From assembly GCA_965221455.1 (NCBI GenBank), contig OZ244890.1, positions 2,046,001 through 2,110,000 on the forward strand: DNA of 64,000 bases, in the 5' to 3' direction. This document shows, piece by piece, positions 28,911 to 37,144 of the stretch; within the stretch, counting starts at the first letter, position 1; every line of letters begins with the position of its first letter. The translations under genes and the position numbers were made by a program. Under the pieces are notes generated by a model. That model searched no databases. It was not told the origin of the DNA and was given only the letters and a program-made list of their open reading frames with translations. This stretch comes from SMWN01 sp965221455. Lineage in GTDB: Bacteria; Pseudomonadota; Gammaproteobacteria; Eutrophobiales; Eutrophobiaceae.

Positions 28911-29153
28911 TTATAAAGTTAATACAATAAATTCAGATTGAATGTTCATGTGCATATCAGAATAGTCATAAGTTTTAAGTCGATCCATAATGCGTTCTGC
29001 CGCGCGGGATTCACAGACAGGATTCCGATTTCCTGTATGTTTATATTGATATGAGTTTCTTTCTTGATATTTGTTGTCTGGAGAAATCAACAAGGTTTTC
29101 GCTTTTATAACGACTTCTCTACCATTATCAGTTTTGATTATTTCACATCGCAA
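28911..29153 (-). CDS. Hypothetical 80-residue protein in the chemosensory operon
   Basis: Not recognised. The ATG at 29153 is preceded by TTGAGGA at good spacing, it lies 8 bases before the CheW start, and it is co-oriented with the whole operon, so it is likely a real gene. The product is hydrophilic with no signal peptide or membrane helix. It starts with a beta-like segment (REVVIKAKTLLISPD) and contains ESRAAERIMDRLKTYDY, which should be helical. It could be a small partner of the kinase complex; that is inference from position only. Confidence 0.55.
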   Translation of the reverse strand: MRCEIIKTDNGREVVIKAKTLLISPDNKYQERNSYQYKHTGNRNPVCESRAAERIMDRLKTYDYSDMHMNIQSEFIVLTL

Positions 29154-29258
29154 GAGTCCTCAAAATATTTTTAAGGTTTAAAATTCAGTCGGTAAATCAT
29201 CGACGATCAGAATATCTTGACTGGATATCAGTATACAGTACGGCTATGCAGCGAATTA

Positions 29259-29900
29259 TCATTCAAAACTGTTGCTTTTGGAAACGAGTTCCTGCATTTC
29301 TTTTTTTCGTTGCGTAATGACGGCGGCAAAGGCGAGGGCAACGCGAGGGACATTTTCAAAATAATCCGTCAAATCTTCATACTGAGCCTGTAACAATTGT
29401 GTCGCTTCCAAAGTACGTACGCAAGCACTTCTGACACCGCCGGCAAAATATCCTATCTCGCCGATGGCTTCCCCCGGACCAACTTTTGCAATCAGGGTTT
29501 CATTGCCGGCATTGTTCAGATGAAATACTTCCACAAGGCCGCGTGCAATGATAAACAAGGAAGGATCCTCTTCGCCCTGCACAATAAAAGTATCGTTGGT
29601 CGGCCGACTGATTTCCGTAAAAACCTTGCTTAGTGCTGCCAGTTCTGTTGTTGATAATGTTGCGAATATAGGACATGCAGCAAGTCTGGTAATACGCTGT
29701 CTTCTTATACTGCTATCAAGCTCTTCCTGAGTTATAATTTTTTGTTCTACAAGAATTTCCCCGATACGTTTGTTTTCGTTGGTACCAGTAAATGCAGAAT
29801 TTATTTGCTTCTCGACGGCGTTATTGATGGCACCTTCGGAAACAAGCATGTATTCCCCAATCTTGTACTTATCTTTACTGTCCAGGTCATCTGTAGACAA
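29259..29900 (-). CDS. Cyclic nucleotide-binding domain protein
   Basis: 213 residues. Residues 45-70 (KRIGEILVEQKIITQEELD) resemble the small N-terminal domain of GspE/PilB-type ATPases. Residues about 75-190 are a cNMP-binding barrel. The phosphate-binding cassette is GEAIGEIGYFAGGVRSACVR with Glu148 and Arg157, so cAMP or cGMP binding is plausible. There is no DNA-binding helix-turn-helix, so it is not a CRP-type regulator. It is likely the first gene of the operon leading to chpA. A link between cAMP and type IV pili is known in Pseudomonas through other proteins; here it is inferred. Confidence 0.85.
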   Translation of the reverse strand: MSTDDLDSKDKYKIGEYMLVSEGAINNAVEKQINSAFTGTNENKRIGEILVEQKIITQEELDSSIRRQRITRLAACPIFATLSTTELAALSKVFTEISRPTNDTFIVQGEEDPSLFIIARGLVEVFHLNNAGNETLIAKVGPGEAIGEIGYFAGGVRSACVRTLEATQLLQAQYEDLTDYFENVPRVALAFAAVITQRKKEMQELVSKSNSFE

Positions 29901-30100
29901 AGTACTCTCCCTATGGAATTAAATTTTTACAGGCTAAAGTTTAGTTGAAACTAATGGACAGATACAATGTTTTGCAGAAGTGAATGGCGTAATATCAAAT
30001 AAATCTGATGATTTTTTTATTTCCTTGAATCTCTTTAATATTCGGCTTTCGTTGATCGCCGGGTATAAAACAAACGCGACACTGTCAGCATAGCGTTGTT

Positions 30101-30835
30101 TTAAATGAGGGTTACAAATGCCTTGGTTAACATCAACACGCCGCTAATGCTCATTAGCGCCATTGTATAGTGCTTGAAGCGTTGCATTTTTATATGTAGT
30201 AAATGATTCCGCGCAATATAAACGCCGAGAATACCACCTGTGCCGAGTAGTACTCCATAGATCCCCGTCTGCCAGGTGAGTGCGCCGAAGATTGTGTAAG
30301 TTGTCAGTTTACTTAATTGCATGATCAGTGAGTTGAGAGATTTCGTGGCAACAAGTTGTTCTTTCCCCAGATCATAACTGAGCATAAAAGGGTTAAGTAC
30401 GGGACCTGTTGCACCCACTAAGCCGGATAGAAATGAAACCATGGTGCCGAGGGGAAAAAACCATCGGAGTCGCATATGAATTTGTAATTTTGTTTTGGAA
30501 AATTGATATTGAAATACATAGGAAATCAGGAAAATTCCAATGATTATTTGAATTAGCTCAACATTAATTTGGGTAAATAACCATGCTCCCAAAATGGCAC
30601 CCAATATGCTACCGGAGGTGAGCCGCTGAATGACTTTCCAATCGATATATTGATAGAAGAAAAAAACCCGGGAGGGGTTAGCGCAGAGGGATGCAACTGA
30701 AATAACAGGTGGCACAAGTTGCGCCCCTAACAGAAAGCCGATGACAGGAACAAGCAGTGTTGCGCCGCCTCCAGCTGCTGCGGTACTGATTGTCCATGCC
30801 ACAAGCCCGGATAAGAATAAAAACAGGTAAATCAT
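30101..30835 (-). CDS. TauE/SafE-family permease
   Basis: 244 residues with about eight membrane helices in two related halves. The first half has AAGGGATLLVPVIGFLLG and the second FLSGLVGATGPVLNPFML, both glycine-rich as in this family of sulfite/organosulfonate exporters. The substrate cannot be inferred. It is divergent from msrA, with about 120 bases between the two coding regions. Confidence 0.88.
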   Translation of the reverse strand: MIYLFLFLSGLVAWTISTAAAGGGATLLVPVIGFLLGAQLVPPVISVASLCANPSRVFFFYQYIDWKVIQRLTSGSILGAILGAWLFTQINVELIQIIIGIFLISYVFQYQFSKTKLQIHMRLRWFFPLGTMVSFLSGLVGATGPVLNPFMLSYDLGKEQLVATKSLNSLIMQLSKLTTYTIFGALTWQTGIYGVLLGTGGILGVYIARNHLLHIKMQRFKHYTMALMSISGVLMLTKAFVTLI

Positions 30836-30912
30836 ACCGTCATATTCAGCCAGTCATCGAAATAGCGCAACAAAAACATAAAATCAGACTCTGATGACAT
30901 ACCTGGTGCCAT

Positions 30913-30918
30913 TATAAT
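30913..30918 (+). promoter_or_regulatory. Probable -10 box for msrA
   Basis: TATAAT at 30913-30918, about 36 bases before the msrA start. The -35 region at correct spacing (TCTGAT) is poor, so strength is uncertain. Confidence 0.35.
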
Positions 30919-30954
30919 GTGATTAATATCGTTTGTTTTATCTGGAGTATGTCA

Positions 30955-31584
30955 ATGTTCGTTCTTGGAAAGAAATCAGAATTGCCTGCTCCCGGCGAGG
31001 CTTTGTCGGGTCGTCAGGAAAAAATGTCCGTTGTAAATCGACATTTCATTAAAAATACACCCCTGCAAGAACCCTTCCCGGAAGGGATGGAGAAGGCTAT
31101 GTTCGGCTTGGGATGTTTTTGGGGAGCCGAGCGGAAGTTCTGGGAGATTGAAGGCGTGTACTCGACGGCAGTGGGTTTTGCCGCTGGCGATACACCCAAT
31201 CCAACCTATCAGGAACTTTGTACAGGGATGACCGGGCATAATGAGGTCGTGCGAGTCGTTTACGATCCGAATAAAATAAGTTATGAGAACTTGTTAAAGG
31301 TCTTTTGGGAATCACATAACCCGACGCAAGGGATGCGGCAGGGCAACGATGTCGGAACACAATACCGTTCAGGTATTTATGCCTATGGCAACAGGCAAAT
31401 GGAAGCTGCTAAAGATTCAGCGGAGAAATATCAAGAGGCGTTAACCAATGCCGGGTATGAGACAATGACAACGGAAATTATATTCGCCCCGGAATTCTTT
31501 TATGCAGAGAATGAACACCAGCAATATTTGGCAAAAAATCCAGCAGGATATTGCGGCTTGGGCGGCACAGGTATCCGCTACTGA
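30955..31584 (+). CDS. msrA: Peptide methionine sulfoxide reductase MsrA
   Basis: Repairs oxidised methionine (S-sulfoxide) in proteins; 209 residues from the ATG at 30955, which has GGAG seven bases ahead. This start aligns with E. coli MsrA (MFVLGKKSELPAPGEAL). The catalytic Cys54 is in FGLGCFWGAERKFW and a recycling Cys is in AGYCGLGG. The second C-terminal recycling Cys of E. coli is absent, because the protein ends GTGIRY. An upstream frame to 30919 is open but has no ribosome site. Confidence 0.95.
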   Translation: MFVLGKKSELPAPGEALSGRQEKMSVVNRHFIKNTPLQEPFPEGMEKAMFGLGCFWGAERKFWEIEGVYSTAVGFAAGDTPNPTYQELCTGMTGHNEVVRVVYDPNKISYENLLKVFWESHNPTQGMRQGNDVGTQYRSGIYAYGNRQMEAAKDSAEKYQEALTNAGYETMTTEIIFAPEFFYAENEHQQYLAKNPAGYCGLGGTGIRY

Positions 31585-31790
31585 ATGTTGCAATACATCC
31601 TTGTATTTCCGTGTGGCTGTCCAGTATTTATCCAGGATTTTTCTGCTGGAGGTTTTTGTCCTCGGATGCTGTTTTCCTTTTCTTCAATGATTCTTTCTTG
31701 TCAGTTGTGTGTGGATAGATCGGCATTACGCCACCTGCCGGGGTCCTTATATATTTATATCTTACTTTATTCATAGTTGTCACCATTGTG

Positions 31791-32294
31791 TTATCCCGCA
31801 GAAGGGAAAATTGCTGCATATTTACCGATCCATTCTTCAGCGACATGTTCATCATTGACGAATGGGCCATCTTGCTGTCTTTTCGTTTTGAGATAGGTTT
31901 CTATATGACAAATTTGCTCAACAACACGTGCCCGATGTACATCGTCTTGTGTCAGCCACATACCAATCTCGAAGTGATCTTCCATATTTCTGACCAGCAC
32001 AATTTTGCCGCGAAAGCTTTGCGTCTCGCCTTTGAGTGGAATCGAAATTTCAATCCTGGTTCCAGGTTTGAAGTATTTTTCAGATCTGAAGCATAAACCA
32101 ATGGTTCGTCCTTTCTCGTCGGAACGAGTTTTTTCCCTACCAAGCCAGACTTTTTTACAACTTAGAGGAAATGTCGGCGGATGATGCATAAAACCCGACA
32201 GTAGACCATCGTCAATGGTGACCGAATATTGTCTTTCGTGCAGCGGATTGTTTCGACCATCCCCGTAAACTCCCGGATGTGCATGAGCCATCAT
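31791..32294 (-). CDS. PilZ-domain-like protein
   Basis: 167 residues starting at an ATG with GGAGG six bases upstream. The middle and end match a gammaproteobacterial PilZ-type family: FRSEKYFKPGTRIEISIPL, FRGKIVLVRN, EIGMWL, RARVVEQICHIETY and EEWIGKYAAIFP. The usual c-di-GMP contacts (RxxxR and D/NxSxxG) are not evident, so it may not bind the nucleotide. It is monocistronic by appearance, with the msrA 3' end to its left on the other strand. Confidence 0.75.
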   Translation of the reverse strand: MMAHAHPGVYGDGRNNPLHERQYSVTIDDGLLSGFMHHPPTFPLSCKKVWLGREKTRSDEKGRTIGLCFRSEKYFKPGTRIEISIPLKGETQSFRGKIVLVRNMEDHFEIGMWLTQDDVHRARVVEQICHIETYLKTKRQQDGPFVNDEHVAEEWIGKYAAIFPSAG

Positions 32295-32638
32295 AAAAAA
32301 CCTCCATCAACTAGATCATTTTCAGCTTGTGTATGTTATTTATAGCCCATCGGAAATAATAAATCAAGTAAATAACTATAAATTACTGATAGTTATAGCT
32401 AGTACCTAAATTAATTATTATAAATGTTACATAACTATACTCACTGAATACTTTGAATTATATAAATTTATGCCAACTATCCATATATTCCGTATGCCAG
32501 ACGGGAATAAATATAACGATTGAAATCAATAGGATATGGATTATCATTATGCCCCTATGACAGCATCACATACACGCAAGCTGTGCGCTTCAATGCTGTC
32601 CATTCCCGTGGAAAATTAGAATATTTAGGCTGATATCA
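32295..32638 (+). other. AT-rich divergent intergenic region
   Basis: About 340 bases between the PilZ-like gene (leftward) and a membrane-anchored protein gene (rightward). The left part is nearly pure A/T with TTATAAAT-like stretches that could serve as -10 boxes. No firm promoter pair, hairpin or ORF was seen. Confidence 0.5.
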
Positions 32639-33109
32639 ATGAAATACGTATTACTCCTTGTTTTTGTGCTGATCTTGGGTACGGCGGCGTTTGTTTTAGG
32701 CTGGCTTGGAGGGGAACAGCCGGTTGAGCGTGTGACCGCTCCCGTGCCTGAAATTGAACCTGAGGCGGAGTATGCGAGTGAACTTATGGACGAAGCGTCT
32801 GCTGCGGAAGAGGCAAATTATACAGCGATCACGGTAGAGTATAAAAAACTGGAAAAGGCGAGAAGAAATCTGGACAGAAGATTAGCACACATGAAAGCAG
32901 TCATGTGGAACGTGGAATTACCCGCCGAACAAGCAGGGGAAATAGTCGGCAAGATCAGAAAAGCCTATGAGTTGTTGAAAACAAAAAAACTTTTGGGGGC
33001 GTTTTCCGGCCTGCAAAGTGTTAGCGATGAACTGGCGCGTGTCGAATTTTCCTATCAAAATCTGGAAGGTGTGGAAGAAGAAATCAAGGCAGCTAAAGCG
33101 CAGCCCTAA
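32639..33109 (+). CDS. Membrane-anchored coiled-coil protein, unknown
   Basis: Not recognised. 156 residues: an N-terminal membrane helix or uncleaved signal (residues 2-24), an acidic Pro/Glu linker (about 28-60), then a mostly helical region with KKLEKARRNLDRRLAHMKA and KIRKAYELLKTKKLLGAFS, suggesting a periplasmic coiled coil. No enzyme motif is visible. The ribosome site before the ATG is weak. The GC-richer decayed gene begins about 240 bases further on. Confidence 0.65.
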   Translation: MKYVLLLVFVLILGTAAFVLGWLGGEQPVERVTAPVPEIEPEAEYASELMDEASAAEEANYTAITVEYKKLEKARRNLDRRLAHMKAVMWNVELPAEQAGEIVGKIRKAYELLKTKKLLGAFSGLQSVSDELARVEFSYQNLEGVEEEIKAAKAQP

Positions 33110-33978
33110 CTAAAAAAATATGTCACTGTCCGCCATCGTCTCTCTCCCGGTCCATGATCGCGGCGTTTTTTGGTGCCCGCCTTGTAGCTGTAGCGGGTTT
33201 GGCGGTGCGCCCAACGTTCCTGGTGTTTGCCGCTCGCGCCGGACGGTGTATTGACCAAGTTGTTTATGTGAATTGAAATCGCCTCATCAAGATTAGTGGA
33301 CTGGGGCCTCTGCCGGTAGTAGGGCGATACTAGCGTAGGGTGACTCATGCAACATTTTTCAGCAAGATCGTTTCTGGTCGCGTTGGGTTGGTTTTTCACT
33401 GGCTTGGTGTTTGCGCAAAGCCCGGGCCTGACATACGATCCCACCGTCTTGACGGCGGAGGATAGGGAGTACAGCGACGTTCACCGTCCGGCTGAATACC
33501 CGGCCGACCCGCGCTGTGGTCCTTACGATAGAAGTTATTACGGGTGGTCTAGGCATGAATACGGATCTCGTTTTCCACGGCGGCAACTGGAACACGCCAC
33601 AGACCCTAACGGTGGGTGCTGCGCAGGACAGTGATGCGAACTCCCGGACCGTGCCTCTGAGAGCCAGGCTGGTTAGTGGCGACTCGAATTATGATACGTG
33701 CGTGCGTGCCATAGATTTGGTAGAACTGACGGTGAATGATGACGAGACGGCGGGCGTGACTGTGAGTGATGCCACGCTGACGCTCGGCGTCGGTCAGCCC
33801 GACAACACTGACCTTTACCGAGGACAACTGGAACAGTGCCCAGACGGTGACGGTGACAGGTGTCCAGGACGCTGATGAGAACGACGAGCGCGTGCAACTG
33901 AGTCATACCGTGACGAGTACGGACATCGCCTATCGTGCCGTGACGGCGACCGTGGTTGTGACGGTCACAGAGTTCAAT

Positions 33979-34110
33979 CTTGATGTGGATGGCAGCGGCG
34001 GGACCGCGAATCAGAGTGACGGGCTGATGATTGGTCGCTACCTGTTTGGTATTCGTGATATGGCGGGCTTGCTTGACACTATCCCGGGGAGTCCCTCGTT
34101 TAGTGAGATC
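33979..34110 (+). repeat. Dockerin-like repeat, copy 1
   Basis: About 130 bases coding DVDGSGG..NQSDGLMIGRYLFGIRDMAGLLDTIPG. It is closely repeated at 34146-34277, offset by 167 bases, so the two copies are in different frames. Confidence 0.7.
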
Positions 34111-34145
34111 AGTGCGGATATTGCAAGGGGGTGGCCAGCGGTCGT

Positions 34146-34277
34146 CTTGATGTGGATGGCAGCGGCGGTGCTGCGAATCAGAGTGACGGGCTGATGATAG
34201 GCCGCTATCTGTTTGGTATTCGTGATACGGCGGGCTTGCTTGATACTATCCCGGGCAATCCATCGTTCAGTGCGGTC
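34146..34277 (+). repeat. Dockerin-like repeat, copy 2
   Basis: Near-identical copy of 33979-34110, coding DVDGSGGAANQSDGLMIGRY and RDTAGLLDTIPG. After it the frame reads on to a stop just after GALLR, near 34308. The calcium-loop-like D-x-D-G-x-G is kept in both copies. Confidence 0.7.
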
Positions 34278-34609
34278 ACGACGAATATCGGCGCACTTTT
34301 GCGGTAATCAGGTAAATAGTCGGAACTTGTTTTTCGTGGGGGGGTAGCTTGTCCTATTTCTGTAACCGTGACTGTCACGGATGACGAGACGGTCCGCCTG
34401 TTGCGACCACTATCTCGGCATGAAGGCGACTTTGACTTCAAGGCGCTTGCAGGTGCGACGGAAGCAAGCGAATACGAGCTGGAAATGGAGAGCGTTACTC
34501 AGTACCCTGGTTGGGAAGTCAGCGGTGTTGGTGACGGCGAAGCTGAGACCACCTGAGACGCCAAGGTACGTTTTGTTCTAATTACTAAACTTCTTCTAAT
34601 AACAATCTT

Positions 34610-34645
34610 GTCTTTCGAGTCGATTAAAGACAGTCTTTCCGACTC
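34610..34645 (+). repeat. Overlapping inverted repeats between the decayed gene and mtaB
   Basis: GTCTTT (34610-34615) pairs with AAAGAC (34626-34631), and GAGTCG (34617-34622) pairs with CGACTC (34640-34645). The two stems are mutually exclusive. There is no T-run on either side, so it is not a standard terminator. The role is unknown. Confidence 0.35.
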
Positions 34646-34727
34646 ATACTTGATACCGTGATTATATTGTGCCCAATGTATCGTGGTATGACTGTACTTG
34701 AAATATGGATGCCGAATAAGATGGTCG

Positions 34728-36020
34728 CTAGATCAGTTCGCATAGCACGCTCTCGCCATTAATATTTACGGCGTTTATTTTTGCCTTGTGAATTTTATTC
34801 GTGAGAACAGTATCGGATGCAACTTCAATTTGTGTTCGGATAAAATTGGGAGTGTAGCCGGAATATTTCATGATATTTTTTTTATCTGTCGGCGCACTAC
34901 CTTCCCATAAAACCGGAAACTGCCTGTGGATATGTTTTTCCAGCCAGGATTTTTTCATTTTCGCTGCTAATTGATGAAGTTGAATGCTACGGCTTTTCTT
35001 TACATCGGTGCTAATCTGGTTAGGAAGCTCCGCAGCCTTTGTGCCTTCGCGTGCTGAATAACTGAAAATATGGATATGAGAAAATTTTATGTCACTGATG
35101 AAGTCGACACTTTCCCGCCATTCTTCTTTTGTTTCGCCCGGGAATCCCACGATAATATCCGTGGTAATGTTGAAGTCGGGGACTTCACTCCGCGCAATAT
35201 CTATTAAGCGTTTAAAATCAAGTGTCTTACAGCGACGTGACATTTTTTTTAAAATACTGTCACTGCCACTTTGCAAAGGTAGATGCATGTGCGGCATTAA
35301 TCTTGAATTCGAGAATAATGCAAAGAATTTGTCAGGTAGTTCCCATGGTTCCACTGAAGCCAGCCTGAGTCTTGGCAAGTCGGTTTCATCCAGTATTGCG
35401 CTTATCAAATCATATAAGTCACAATTGATATCACTGCCGTAGCCACCGACGTGAACGCCGGTCAATACTGCTTCATGAATTCCCTGTTTGGCTAGATGAT
35501 TAATTTCGGAAAGTATATCGCTAATCGCTCGACTACGTTCACCGCCCCGTGCAACAGTCACAATGCAATAGGTGCAGCGATATCTGCAGCCATCCTGTAT
35601 TTTTATAAATGCTCGTTGACGCCCACGTTCAAATAATGATGTTTTGCCCGGGGTTGTAGCTTCAGAGGGCATGGCAAACATGTTTAATTCCTGTATTGCA
35701 ACTTCAACCAGGTTTTCTTTATTTTCATTTGGAATCACTAAATCAATGCCTTCAATTTCATCCAGGATTTTTTTATTCAGACTGCTATAGCAGCCACTGA
35801 CGACAAGCTTTGCGGTAGGGTTATTGCGGTGTGCACGCCGAATTAGCTGTCGTGATTTGCGTACAGCATCCTGTGTTACAGCACAGGTGTTGATAATCAT
35901 AACGTCTGCCTGCTCCGGCGTTTGTGTGATGGTATAGCCTTTTGACATAAACCCTTTGGCCCAACTCTCGAGTTCGGCTTCGTTTAGTCTGCATCCCAGT
36001 GTTTTAAAATGTACTTGCAA
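34728..36020 (-). CDS. mtaB: tRNA t6A37 methylthiotransferase MtaB
   Basis: Radical-SAM enzyme that adds a methylthio group to t6A at tRNA position 37; 430 residues. The N-terminal MTTase domain begins HFKTLGCRLNEAELE, typical of MtaB, and has further cluster cysteines in NTCAVT and VSGCYS. The radical SAM motif is GCRYRCTYCIV (CxxxCxxC). A short C-terminal TRAM-like region follows. It lies 3 bases after the HDAC-family gene and is likely co-transcribed with it. Confidence 0.92.
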   Translation of the reverse strand: MQVHFKTLGCRLNEAELESWAKGFMSKGYTITQTPEQADVMIINTCAVTQDAVRKSRQLIRRAHRNNPTAKLVVSGCYSSLNKKILDEIEGIDLVIPNENKENLVEVAIQELNMFAMPSEATTPGKTSLFERGRQRAFIKIQDGCRYRCTYCIVTVARGGERSRAISDILSEINHLAKQGIHEAVLTGVHVGGYGSDINCDLYDLISAILDETDLPRLRLASVEPWELPDKFFALFSNSRLMPHMHLPLQSGSDSILKKMSRRCKTLDFKRLIDIARSEVPDFNITTDIIVGFPGETKEEWRESVDFISDIKFSHIHIFSYSAREGTKAAELPNQISTDVKKSRSIQLHQLAAKMKKSWLEKHIHRQFPVLWEGSAPTDKKNIMKYSGYTPNFIRTQIEVASDTVLTNKIHKAKINAVNINGESVLCELI

Positions 36021-36023
36021 AGA

Positions 36024-36971
36024 TCACAATCCATAACAGTGTAAAGTGGAAAGATGCTTTTCAATGCACAGAGGTAATACGTCGAGATTATAACCGCCTT
36101 CAAGCACAGAGATAATTCGTTTTCCGGAATACTGTTCGGCTTTTTCCATTATACGTTCGGTCATCCATGTATAAAATTCCGTGTTCAGATTGATTTGTCC
36201 CAGAGGATCATCCATGTGTGCATCAAAACCCGCCGAGATAATAACGGCTTCCGGTTTAAATTCATCTATCTTCGGTAATATTTTATCTTTGAAGGCTAAC
36301 ATATAGTCAGTGTCGTTTGCACCTGCCGGCATGGGACAATTCAGTGTTGTACCCACACCTTTATGCAAGCCTGTTTCGTCATATGCACCTGTGCCCGGAT
36401 AGAAGGGATATTGATGAGTGCTGATATAAAGCACAGAAGGATCCGCCTCGAAAGTATGTTGCGTACCATTACCATGATGTACATCCCAATCCAGGATGAG
36501 TATTTTATCCAGTTGGTACTGTTGCTGTAGATACCTGGCGAGTATGGCAACATTATTAAAGAGACAAAAGCCGAGGGCTTGATCCTGTTCGGCATGATGA
36601 CCTGGAGGTCTAATCAGTGCGAAGCCGTTATTAATTTCTCCATTGATAATTCTATCGCTTACTTCCAGCACTGCGCCTGTGGCTGATAGCGCGATTTCAT
36701 AAGATTTTTGGCAAATGCCTACATCCACTGAATCGAGAAAATTTTCGCCTGAAGCACAAGTCGCTTGTACACGTTTTATATAATCATAATGATGAACTGA
36801 TTCTATCCATTTGGGATCTGCGGGTTTCGGTGCAAGATGCACTAATGAATCAAACCAGGATTTTTGTTTGAGATGTTGTATTGATACTTGCAGACGTTCT
36901 CCACACTCAGGATGACCCTGACCGGTTTTATGTTCCAGAAATACAGGGTCGTGGAGTAAACCGGTCGCCAT
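36024..36971 (-). CDS. Histone-deacetylase-family (AcuC/AphA-like) hydrolase
   Basis: Zn-dependent amidohydrolase that in bacteria deacetylates polyamines, acetoin-related substrates or proteins; 315 residues. The fold signatures are HDPVFLEHKTGQGHPECGER, the catalytic RPPGHHAE, the metal-binding ILDWDVHHGNGTQ, and ISAGFDAHMDDPLG. The substrate is unknown. It is the upstream partner of mtaB with a 3-base gap, while prc lies about 170 bases before it. Confidence 0.92.
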   Translation of the reverse strand: MATGLLHDPVFLEHKTGQGHPECGERLQVSIQHLKQKSWFDSLVHLAPKPADPKWIESVHHYDYIKRVQATCASGENFLDSVDVGICQKSYEIALSATGAVLEVSDRIINGEINNGFALIRPPGHHAEQDQALGFCLFNNVAILARYLQQQYQLDKILILDWDVHHGNGTQHTFEADPSVLYISTHQYPFYPGTGAYDETGLHKGVGTTLNCPMPAGANDTDYMLAFKDKILPKIDEFKPEAVIISAGFDAHMDDPLGQINLNTEFYTWMTERIMEKAEQYSGKRIISVLEGGYNLDVLPLCIEKHLSTLHCYGL

Positions 36972-37144
36972 TTCAAAAACTACTTAACGGTGATTAAGTT
37001 TGAGTGAAACAGGCTATATCCAGATGAGAATATTTTATCAATATTATTTAATCCTTTCTTCACAATAACGAAGAAATGTTCAGTCACCGATTGTTAACGA
37101 AACAAGCGATTAAAAGGAGTGGTTTATTACAGTGGACGAAGATA

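Larger units (their letters stand above)
33347..34556 (+). pseudogene. Decayed Calx-beta/dockerin-like secreted surface protein gene
   Basis: The pieces follow one protein pattern but lie in shifting frames. A signal peptide (MQHFSARSFLVALGWFF...VFAQ) opens at 33347. The next frame then reads GSTATFTVRLNTRP, HGGNWNTPQTLTVGAAQD and ELTVNDDETAGVTVSD. Another frame reads FTEDNWNSAQTVTVTGVQDA and VVVTVTEF, then dockerin-like DVDGSGG..NQSDGLMIGRYLFGIRD. A last piece has VTVTVTDDET. At least three frameshifts are needed to join them. Such Calx-beta-type modules are typical of large adhesins. The DNA is visibly GC-richer than its neighbours, which suggests transfer or a different origin. Confidence 0.7.

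Noticed and set aside
33106..33444. Minus-strand ORF of 112 codons
   Set aside because: It covers the upstream region and signal-peptide segment of the decayed adhesin gene, has no recognisable domain, and its composition follows the GC-rich patch.
37050..37080. TTTCTTC/GAAGAAA hairpin as a terminator for prc
   Set aside because: There is no T-run on the minus strand after the stem, and the stem is all A/T-rich and weak.
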